6,410 nucleotides of DNA from NCBI GenBank assembly GCA_017466965.1, contig JAFTTD010000001.1, positions 1 to 6,410 on the forward strand. Direction: 5' to 3'. The notes beneath the pieces were generated by a model. That model saw nothing but the letters and a program-made list of their open reading frames with translations, did no database searches and was not told where the DNA came from. Both the position numbers and the translations under genes were made by a program. Every line of letters begins with the position of its first letter. The first letter of the stretch is position 1. Shown in pieces: positions 1-5,873 of this stretch. Source of the DNA: Bacteroidaceae bacterium (GTDB taxonomy: Bacteria > Bacteroidota > Bacteroidia > Bacteroidales > Bacteroidaceae).

Positions 1-68
1 AGTGCGAAACTATTGCAAACATTGCTCGTCTCAACCGCGAATTCATCAAGGCTAAACTTGCTGACTAA
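1..68 (+). CDS. C-terminal end of an unidentified protein (5' partial)
   Basis: An open frame with codons starting at position 3 runs to TAA at 66-68 and ends with the peptide IANIARLNREFIKAKLAD. This lysine- and arginine-rich amphipathic helix is typical of the end of a soluble protein. The other two forward frames either stop earlier (TAA at 53-55) or run on into the non-coding hairpin region, and the hairpins that follow fit a gene ending here. About 21 residues are visible, too few to name a family, so no function is proposed. Confidence 0.7.
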   Translation, partial: CETIANIARLNREFIKAKLAD

Positions 69-82
69 TAACTGTGTAAATT

Positions 83-109
83 AATGCCTTATGTCTGTAT
101 GCAGGCATT
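83..109 (+). other. Small hairpin downstream of the first gene
   Basis: AATGCC (83-88) is the reverse complement of GGCATT (104-109), with a 15-base loop. It has no T-tract after it, so it is not a terminator by itself. It may protect the 3' end of the upstream message, or be chance. Confidence 0.35.
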
Positions 110-126
110 TGGGATTATTGCATATA

Positions 127-147
127 ATCTGAATTATAATTTCAGAT
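127..147 (+). other. A/T-rich perfect inverted repeat in the 3' region
   Basis: ATCTGAA (127-133) and TTCAGAT (141-147) form a perfect 7-bp stem around a 7-base loop. It sits just before the stronger terminator hairpin at 152-183. It could be an accessory 3'-end stem or a symmetric protein-binding site. Confidence 0.4.
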
Positions 148-151
148 ACAG

Positions 152-183
152 AAAAGGAGATTCTTCATTGAGTCTCCTTTTTT
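152..183 (+). terminator. Rho-independent terminator of the first gene
   Basis: AAAAGGAGATTC (152-163) pairs with GAGTCTCCTTTT (170-181) through 12 base pairs, one of them a T-G wobble, around the 6-base loop TTCATT. A run of six T (178-183) overlaps the 3' arm and ends the structure. The position, 84 bases after the stop at 66-68 and before the next promoter, fits an intrinsic terminator that isolates the two units. Confidence 0.85.
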
Positions 184-213
184 ATGTTTTAAATATACTT
201 TTTATGTTTAATG

Positions 214-244
214 TTTACAATTGTTAATAATTTTTATATCTTTG
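214..244 (+). promoter_or_regulatory. Bacteroidetes-type promoter for the two-gene unit
   Basis: The -7 box TATCTTTG (237-244) matches TAnnTTTG exactly. A -33 element TTTA (214-217), one base off TTTG, lies 19 bases upstream, the same spacing as the two other promoters in this window. Transcription would start near 250, giving a leader of only about 12 bases before the ATG at 263. The promoter lies inside any longer in-frame extension of the downstream gene, which argues for the ATG at 263 as the true start. Confidence 0.7.
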
Positions 245-262
245 CGCCTAAAGATATTAAAT

Positions 263-2086
263 ATGCTGAACAGAATAATCCTTCCTTTAGTATTTGTTTC
301 TTTGGCGTTGTATATACTTCTTGGTGAACTTACGCCTATGCTGTATGAGACGGCAGAGATAACGCCTTTTTATACGACAGATTTGTTTGCGGCTGAATTG
401 CTGGGCAAACCATGTGGGTTTGTTTTTTATCTTGCTTCTTTCTTGCAGAGTACTTTTGCAACTCCGTGGATTGGCGCAGTTCTGTTGTGCCTGTTGTTGT
501 CAGCTATTGCAATAGCCTCAAAATTTGCCTTTCGCGTTAGTTTGGAGTGTGAGCCATTGTGTTGGGTTGCACCTGTGCTGTTGTTGCTTAATTTCACTCA
601 GCTTGGTTATATGCTGTATGAACTGAAGGCTCCTGCTGTTGCTTTCACTGCACCTTTGGGCTTTCTTTTCATTGCACTGATTGTTTGGGGGTGGAATGCT
701 TGCAAACATCCGGTTGCAAAGTGGCTGATGGTGGCTTTGTTGCCTGCTGTTGGCTATATGCTAATGGGTGTATATGCTTTGTTCGCAATTGTCTTGATAC
801 TTGTAGCTGATGTTTGTGAGGCTTTGAAGAAGAAGTCTCTTAAGTTGTCAATGCCAGCTTTTGTTGCTGTGGTCTTGGGTATATTCTCTCCTTTCATAAT
901 ATGGCGACTGGGAATGTTGGAGATGAGGGCTGACAACCTGTTTTTTGCAGGGCTTCCTGATTTCTTGCCCGGCGATGAAGAGTCCGGTTTTTGGAATCCG
1001 TTGAAGTTTTCAGCATTGGCATTGGTGCTGATGATATTTATTGGTTATATAAGGTCGAAAAAATGGAGAGGTATAATATCGTGTATCTTGTTGCCTCTTG
1101 CTGCATTAAATCTGTTTATGGCTACGAACCGTGATTCAGATTTGCTTTCGTTGCTGAACATGAAGCGTGCAATTGAATGTGGTGAGTATGATGAGGTGCT
1201 CAGCATTTCCAGGAATCTCGACAGTGAACCAACACGCCTTCATGTATGGTTCACCCGCCTTGCATTGAAGCAGCAGGGTGCAATGTGCGATTCGCTCTTC
1301 TTCTATCCCGACGGTAATGCAGTGTATAAGAATGTGAGAATGTCAAATATAGACTGTCTTATAGGTGCAGCACCTTTGTATTATCATTTTGGCTTGTTGA
1401 ATTTTTCATATCGCTGGTGTATGGAGAATATGGTTACATACGGACAGCGCCCTGGAGTTCTAAAGTATATGACGAAAATAGCTTTGCTGAACGGTGAAAA
1501 TGAATTGGCGGCTAAGTACTTGCATTTGCTTGGCAAGACATTGGTTCATAGGGATTTTGTAGAAAAATACTCGCCGTATGTGAATGACAAAACGCTGATT
1601 TCGTCGGACGAAGAAATGAAAAAGATTCGTCCTTTAGTAAACAGTGATAATATTTTGGACATTGATGGAGGCGCAATAGAAAGATTCCTGCTTTACAGCC
1701 TGAGTTTCATTAACGGCAATTCCCTTGAAGTAAAAGAAATGCAGATGATGAATGCGCTGCTTAATAAGGATGTCAAAACTTTTTTCGGAATCTTTGCCGG
1801 CGTTCAGAACCGCTACAAGGGAAATGTGCCTTTGCATATTCAGGAGGGGCTGGTGCAGACTGTTGCTTCCATAGGTGTGTTAGAAAGAGCCAAACTGCCC
1901 GTTGACAAGTCGATGAAGGAACGTTTCCTGCGTTTTCAGAGTGTGATAAAAAATCATGGGGCTACAAGTACGGCGCGCAGTATCTTGTATTCTGAATTTG
2001 GACATACGTACTGGTTCTATTACTATTTTGGCTTGCTTCCTAAAAAGGCAGAACTGGAATCGTATGGAAACATACAGGAGAGATAA
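263..2086 (+). CDS. Polytopic membrane protein with helical C-terminal domain (DUF6057-like)
   Basis: This is a 607-residue protein with two halves. Residues 1-290 hold about eight or nine hydrophobic helices (roughly 5-20, 69-89, 100-118, 124-143, 152-185 as one or two, 196-214, 248-263, 269-286). Residues 290-607 are soluble and rich in amphipathic helices with a TPR-like look (for example the stretch with KRAIECGEYDEVLSISRNL at 301-319). From memory, size and layout resemble the Bacteroidales DUF6057 family, which has no known function; I cannot confirm this here. The reading frame is open upstream to 221, but ATG 263 is chosen because the -7 box and the expected transcription start lie between. 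The next gene follows after 30 bases with no terminator, so the two are probably co-transcribed. An inner-membrane location is inferred from the helices; no catalytic motif was recognised. Confidence 0.8.
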   Translation: MLNRIILPLVFVSLALYILLGELTPMLYETAEITPFYTTDLFAAELLGKPCGFVFYLASFLQSTFATPWIGAVLLCLLLSAIAIASKFAFRVSLECEPLCWVAPVLLLLNFTQLGYMLYELKAPAVAFTAPLGFLFIALIVWGWNACKHPVAKWLMVALLPAVGYMLMGVYALFAIVLILVADVCEALKKKSLKLSMPAFVAVVLGIFSPFIIWRLGMLEMRADNLFFAGLPDFLPGDEESGFWNPLKFSALALVLMIFIGYIRSKKWRGIISCILLPLAALNLFMATNRDSDLLSLLNMKRAIECGEYDEVLSISRNLDSEPTRLHVWFTRLALKQQGAMCDSLFFYPDGNAVYKNVRMSNIDCLIGAAPLYYHFGLLNFSYRWCMENMVTYGQRPGVLKYMTKIALLNGENELAAKYLHLLGKTLVHRDFVEKYSPYVNDKTLISSDEEMKKIRPLVNSDNILDIDGGAIERFLLYSLSFINGNSLEVKEMQMMNALLNKDVKTFFGIFAGVQNRYKGNVPLHIQEGLVQTVASIGVLERAKLPVDKSMKERFLRFQSVIKNHGATSTARSILYSEFGHTYWFYYYFGLLPKKAELESYGNIQER

Positions 2087-2116
2087 GTTTTTTTTGAACT
2101 AAAAAAATTCAATGAA

Positions 2117-3316
2117 ATGAGAACTACATTATATATAATATTGATTCTGTCTATGTCTTTAATGGCGGCGTGTGAACCTTCGTTGCCTTCATCGGCAGAT
2201 GCTAATGGAAAAAAAGCCAATGTCAAGCCCGAATACGACGGGGCTGTGCTGCCACCAAATATATCGCCTACAAATTTCATGGTATGTGAAGAAGCTGATG
2301 AATATGTAGTCCATATATTTTCAATGAAATCAGAAGAGGAGATTCTGCTGTCCGGCAATGTGGCGGATATTCCGATTGACAAATGGCACTCGCTTTTGGA
2401 CGATTCAAAAGGTGACACTGTATGCACTGACGTTTATGTTAAGAAAGAAGGGAAATGGGAGAAATTCAACACTATCAGGAATCCTATTGCGTTGGAAGAA
2501 ATGGACCCGTATATAACTTATCGCCTCATAGAACCTTCATACGAATACTATAACACTCTGACATTGAATGAACGTAATCTTACAAATTTTGAAGAAAGGG
2601 TGATATATAGCAATGACATGATGAACAGCCATGGCAAAATGCAGTGTGTGAACTGTCATATTCCAAGAAATCATTATAAGGACGGACGCTCAAACTTTCA
2701 TGTTCGCCAAACAAAAGGAGGCACTGTGATTATACAGGGCGAAGATGTCAGAAAGGTGAATCTGAAAACAGACAGCACGCTGTCGGCTGGAGTTTATGCG
2801 GCATGGCATCCGGAACATAACTTTATAGCCTACTCTGTAAATAAGACGGGGCAGATGTTCCATACTCGCAACAGGCAGAAAATAGAAGTCATTGACTATG
2901 GGTCTGACCTTATTCTTTATGATGTTGACAAGAACAAGGTGTATAGCATTGACCGCCGTAAAGATGAATACGAAACATTCCCCGCATGGAGCCCTGACGG
3001 CAAGACGCTGTATTATGCTTCAGCGCATTTTGAACAGCAGACAAATAGCGTGGAGAGAGAATTGACTCCGCAATTCCAAAGCCTAAAATATAATATATAT
3101 TCCAGAAAATTCGATGCTTCGTCATTGACCTTCGGCAAGAGAGAAGATGTTGTCCTTGCTGATTCCCTTGGCAAAAGCGCGGCATTTCCTCGCGTTTCTC
3201 CCGACGGACGCTATCTTTTGTTCTCGATGGGCGATTATGGCCAGTTCCATGTATGGCACAAATCATCAGATCTCTATGTGAAAGACCTTTTGACAGGCGA
3301 AGTCAGGCCATTGTAA
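2117..3316 (+). CDS. Haem-c motif / PD40 beta-propeller lipoprotein, truncated by an in-frame stop
   Basis: This is a 399-residue product. Residues 1-19 are a lipoprotein signal (hydrophobic 5-16, lipobox MAAC, lipidated Cys19). A single haem-c motif CVNCH is at 177-181 (bases 2645-2659), in the context KMQCVNCHIPRNH. Three propeller-type repeats follow: WHPEHNFIAYS (230-240), WSPDGKTLYYAS (291-302) and VSPDGRYLLFS (360-370), as in PD40/TolB-like proteins. The expected role is a membrane-anchored periplasmic or surface protein carrying covalent haem; substrate and partner are unknown. The stop TAA (3314-3316) is not the natural end, because the same frame continues with a fourth repeat (see next entry), so about 20% of the protein is missing. 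ATG 2117 is the only in-frame ATG after a TAA at 2084-2086. The gene lies 30 bases after the polytopic membrane protein and probably shares its promoter. Whether the shortened protein still folds is unknown. Confidence 0.8.
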   Translation: MRTTLYIILILSMSLMAACEPSLPSSADANGKKANVKPEYDGAVLPPNISPTNFMVCEEADEYVVHIFSMKSEEEILLSGNVADIPIDKWHSLLDDSKGDTVCTDVYVKKEGKWEKFNTIRNPIALEEMDPYITYRLIEPSYEYYNTLTLNERNLTNFEERVIYSNDMMNSHGKMQCVNCHIPRNHYKDGRSNFHVRQTKGGTVIIQGEDVRKVNLKTDSTLSAGVYAAWHPEHNFIAYSVNKTGQMFHTRNRQKIEVIDYGSDLILYDVDKNKVYSIDRRKDEYETFPAWSPDGKTLYYASAHFEQQTNSVERELTPQFQSLKYNIYSRKFDASSLTFGKREDVVLADSLGKSAAFPRVSPDGRYLLFSMGDYGQFHVWHKSSDLYVKDLLTGEVRPL

Positions 3317-3628
3317 GCCGCAAATACAAAGTCAACAGAAAGTTATCATACATGGTCGTCGAACGGCAGATGGATAATGTTTACTTCGCGCAGAGATGAC
3401 GAGAACTATACTCGCCTGTATATTTCATATTTTGATGAGCAGGGAATAGCTCATAAGCCTTTCATTCTTCCTCAGCGTAATCCGTTGCATGACACCGAGC
3501 TGCTCAAGAGCTACAATGTGCCGGAATGGATGGTCAGCCCTGTAAAGCCGTCCATCACGGAACTGACAGATGTTATCTCTTCTGATGCAGTTGATGCAAG
3601 CTATGGAACTTTGCAGATTGAGGAGTAG
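3317..3628 (+). pseudogene. Detached C-terminal part of the haem/PD40 lipoprotein gene
   Basis: Directly after the TAA at 3314-3316 the same frame stays open for 103 codons to TAG at 3626-3628. It begins AANTKSTESYHTWSSNGRW and contains a fourth propeller-type repeat (W-S-S-N-G, then RWIMFTSRRDD), the motif pattern of the three repeats upstream of the stop. Without the stop the protein would be about 503 residues. An in-frame ATG at 3377 could open a piece of 83 residues, but that piece would lack the start of the repeat and any signal peptide, so independent function is unlikely. The intact codon order suggests the stop is recent, or a sequencing or assembly error. Confidence 0.75.
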
Positions 3629-3639
3629 TGTGTCGGTTG

Positions 3640-3749
3640 TTAAACACGGGCTTGCTTAATGTGGCGCGCAGGCTCGTTTGCTTTTAAACGCAGGCTCGTT
3701 TGCTATTAAACGAGGGCTCGTTTTAAATGAAATGCAGGCTCGTTTTTAC
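3640..3749 (+). repeat. Five tandem 22-bp units with inverted symmetry
   Basis: The core GGCTCGTTT occurs at 3671, 3693, 3715 and 3737, and a variant GGCTTGCTT at 3649, all exactly 22 bases apart. TTAAAC starts the units at 3640, 3684 and 3706; the units at 3662 and 3728 are diverged at this end. Each good unit contains AAACG...CGTTT in inverted order. The best are AAACGAGGGCTCGTTT (3708-3723), and CTCGTTT (3695-3701) against AAACGAG (3708-3714) with a 6-base loop across a unit boundary. There are no spacers, so it is not a CRISPR. It begins 12 bases after the TAG of the interrupted gene. It may be an array of protein-binding sites, a 3'-end structure, or a dispersed intergenic repeat. Confidence 0.85.
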
Positions 3750-3769
3750 AGATGAGGCAAGGCCACGCT

Positions 3770-3790
3770 AATAATATTTGATTATTTTTT
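3770..3790 (+). terminator. Weak terminator-like A/T hairpin
   Basis: AATAAT (3770-3775) and ATTATT (3781-3786) form a 6-bp A/T-only stem with a 5-base loop, running into six T (3785-3790). The stem is weak, but this is the only hairpin with a T-tract between the lipoprotein gene and the next promoter, so it may help end the two-gene transcript. Confidence 0.3.
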
Positions 3791-3874
3791 CTTGGCAAAT
3801 TGTTTGTGTGAAAGCATAATCAGCTAATAAAAGGTGTTTACAACTTCTTTAATATTAAATATTTTATACATAAT

Positions 3875-3905
3875 TTTGCTCATAAAGCATTTTTGGATAA
3901 CTTTG
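3875..3905 (+). promoter_or_regulatory. Strong Bacteroidetes promoter for the OmpA-like gene
   Basis: TTTG (3875-3878), a 19-base spacer and TAACTTTG (3898-3905) match the Bacteroidetes primary-sigma consensus at both boxes. The start of transcription would be near 3911, leaving a leader of about 40 bases that is almost all A and T before the ATG at 3951. The exact match and unstructured leader fit an abundant outer-membrane protein. The rest of 3750-3874 shows no gene. Confidence 0.85.
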
Positions 3906-3950
3906 CACCTTAATTGTGAAAATTATTTATTTTTTTATACAGTTTTAGAT

Positions 3951-5750
3951 ATGAAAAAAGCTTACAAATTTTTGTTTGGTTTCATTTTGGCTGTAATGTC
4001 TGTTTCTGCTAATGCGCAGAATGCATCTAAGAGCGAGGTGTTTATCCCTCATTTCTTCTGGCATGCACAGGCGGGAGCTAAAATGGACTTTACTCCTGGT
4101 GACAGGCTTGATCTTGTTTCGCCTGCATTTGGCGTAGGATTTGGTTATCAGTTTAATCCTTCATTTGGCATTCGCTTCGGACTTCAGGGTCTTGACTCTA
4201 AGGTTTATGCGATGAATGATTACCAGAAATTCCATTATTTGAACACAAATGTAGATTTGATGTTCAACATTAGCCATTTGTTCTCATTGGAAGAGAAAGT
4301 TCCGTTCACTATTTATGTGTTGGGAGGATTCGGACTTAATTATTCTTGGGGAAAGGACGACATGACTTATGCTGTAGGAATGTATGACAAGGTTATCGGT
4401 GGCAATTTCCGTTTTGGCGCAATGGCTGAGTATGAGCTTAATGACAAGCTTAGCCTCATTGCAGAGTGGGATGTTGACAAGACAAGCGATGCGTTCAATA
4501 CTCGCATTAACGAGGGCAGCGACTGGTCAACAGCTCTTAAGGTTGGTGTGAAGTATAACTTTGGCTATTCAAAGACAAAGATGATGGCGCAGGCTTCACA
4601 GTCAATCAGCACTGATGCAATGTCGCTCTACGAGCGCATGAAGCAGGGTGCTAACGACCGTATGAACAATTGGATGAAGCGTTTGGAAGGCGAGTCTGAT
4701 GAAGCATACAAGCTCCGTACAAGCAGCGATTCAATTGAGTCTATTCGCTTGAAGTTTGAGAATGAAATGGCTACTGAATTGGCAGGAAACCGCATCAACA
4801 CTTCTAACGCTACATTCGGTAAGTATAATACAGGACGCGAGCTCCTTACTGTCGATTTCAACAGTATGCCTTCTATCGCGCTCAGCGTGCCTAAGGAAGA
4901 AGTTGCTGCATTCCAGTCTTCTGACGCAGTTCAGTTCCGCAATACTGTATATGGATTGAACAAGAACAATGAGTTCGAGGTCATCTATACAGAGGTTCTC
5001 AACTCTAAGAACTCAAAGACTTACGTCTATAACAACCTTGACAGAAAAGACGTGAAGCTCATCACTTCCGGCAGTGGATATGTTCCGCTCAACGTAGCTC
5101 AGCAGAGCATCGCCAACAGCGCTCGTCTTGAGCGTATCAAGACAGATGCTGTTCAGTATGCTAAGGATGAAGACATCATTTCTGACAACACAACAATCTC
5201 TGTTTCTACAGAAGTTGTTCCTGCAAAGGCTGCCAACGGCATGGATACATACGACTATAAGGTAAGTTACAAATATACAGTGAAGGATCAGTTCAGTGTA
5301 TATGAAGACTTCGCTCCAGGTAAGTATGATGCAGAAAAGGCTAAGGCTTCTGTCGCTATGATGAATGTCATCAACAAGGCGTTTGCTGAAGACTTCGCTA
5401 AGTATGTTAAGGCAGGAAAGGCTGTTACAATTTCTTATTCAGGTTCTGCTGACGCAATGCCAATCAGCGGTGTCATCAAGTATGACGGCAAGTTCGGCGA
5501 TGTAAACAACCAGGCTGTAAACATCAATGGCAAGCCAAGCACGCTCACTGTGACAAAGGAAAGCGGTATCACAAACAACGAACAGCTTTCACTCATCCGT
5601 GCAATCAGCGTTAAGGACTTTGTTCACAAGAACATCAGCGGTCTTAAGGACATGAAGGTTAACAATGTTTATAACATTGAAGTATCTCCAGAAGTTGGTT
5701 CAGAACACCGTCGTGTGAAGGTTGACTTCCTCTTCCATGACGCATTCTAA
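3951..5750 (+). CDS. OmpA-like outer-membrane protein with N-terminal barrel-like domain
   Basis: This is a 599-residue protein. Residues 1-22 are a signal peptide ending SANA before Gln23. Residues 33-205 show alternating aromatic/glycine strands (FGVGFGYQFN, FGIRFGLQG, ALKVGVKYNFG) typical of a small outer-membrane beta-barrel. Residues 220-280 form a charged helical segment (YERMKQGANDRMNNWMKRLE). Residues 290-450 are a mixed region of unknown role. Residues 490-595 resemble the OmpA peptidoglycan-binding domain: GSAD at 498-501 in the place of the usual TD motif, NNEQLSLIRAISVKDFV at 542-558 with the key Arg550, and HRRVKV at 586-591. About 40 residues separate the first two motifs, more than usual. 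The likely role is an outer-membrane anchor to the cell wall. ATG 3951 is chosen because it begins the signal peptide and follows the promoter; the upstream open frame to 3834 overlaps that promoter. It is a single-gene unit closed by a strong terminator. Confidence 0.85.
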   Translation: MKKAYKFLFGFILAVMSVSANAQNASKSEVFIPHFFWHAQAGAKMDFTPGDRLDLVSPAFGVGFGYQFNPSFGIRFGLQGLDSKVYAMNDYQKFHYLNTNVDLMFNISHLFSLEEKVPFTIYVLGGFGLNYSWGKDDMTYAVGMYDKVIGGNFRFGAMAEYELNDKLSLIAEWDVDKTSDAFNTRINEGSDWSTALKVGVKYNFGYSKTKMMAQASQSISTDAMSLYERMKQGANDRMNNWMKRLEGESDEAYKLRTSSDSIESIRLKFENEMATELAGNRINTSNATFGKYNTGRELLTVDFNSMPSIALSVPKEEVAAFQSSDAVQFRNTVYGLNKNNEFEVIYTEVLNSKNSKTYVYNNLDRKDVKLITSGSGYVPLNVAQQSIANSARLERIKTDAVQYAKDEDIISDNTTISVSTEVVPAKAANGMDTYDYKVSYKYTVKDQFSVYEDFAPGKYDAEKAKASVAMMNVINKAFAEDFAKYVKAGKAVTISYSGSADAMPISGVIKYDGKFGDVNNQAVNINGKPSTLTVTKESGITNNEQLSLIRAISVKDFVHKNISGLKDMKVNNVYNIEVSPEVGSEHRRVKVDFLFHDAF

Positions 5751-5776
5751 GAGTTGCATTATTTAGAAATACCTTG

Positions 5777-5811
5777 AAAGGTCAGCTGTGTCAAACAGCT
5801 GGCCTTTTTTT
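5777..5811 (+). terminator. Strong intrinsic terminator after the OmpA-like gene
   Basis: AAAGGTCAGCTGT (5777-5789) pairs with ACAGCTGGCCTTT (5795-5807) through 13 base pairs, one a T-G wobble, closing a 5-base loop (5790-5794). Seven T follow or overlap the stem (5805-5811). It starts 26 bases after the stop codon of the OmpA-like gene. Confidence 0.95.
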
Positions 5812-5820
5812 ATCTCATCC

Positions 5821-5851
5821 TTTGATTGAATTGCAGAAATACATATATTTG
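5821..5851 (+). promoter_or_regulatory. Bacteroidetes promoter for the glycosidase gene
   Basis: TTTG (5821-5824), 19 bases, then TATATTTG (5844-5851): both boxes match the TTTG / TAnnTTTG consensus. It lies 9 bases after the T-tract of the preceding terminator. The ATG at 5874 is 22 bases after the -7 box, giving a leader of roughly 15 bases. Confidence 0.85.
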
Positions 5852-5873
5852 CAGAAACAAACATTAAGCACTC

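Noticed and set aside
221..262. Longer N-terminus for the first membrane protein, starting at TTG 221
   Set aside because: The extension contains the -7 promoter box (237-244) and begins before the expected transcription start.
2088..2107. Terminator between the two operon genes
   Set aside because: The T8/A7 pairing has no G or C in the stem and no T-tract after it, so it is too weak to end transcription.
2023..2427. Antisense gene overlapping the operon junction
   Set aside because: It lies opposite two well-supported genes, has no promoter or family-like motif, and reads as a shadow of their codon pattern.
3314..3316. Alternative genetic code or programmed recoding of TAA
   Set aside because: Genes at 263-2086 and 3951-5750 end normally at TAA, so TAA is a stop in this genome. 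No recoding element is evident after the codon.
3640..3749. CRISPR array
   Set aside because: The 22-bp units are directly adjacent with no unique spacers, and no cas genes are in view.
3834..3950. Longer N-terminus for the OmpA-like protein
   Set aside because: It overlaps the full promoter at 3875-3905 and would bury the signal peptide that begins at 3951.
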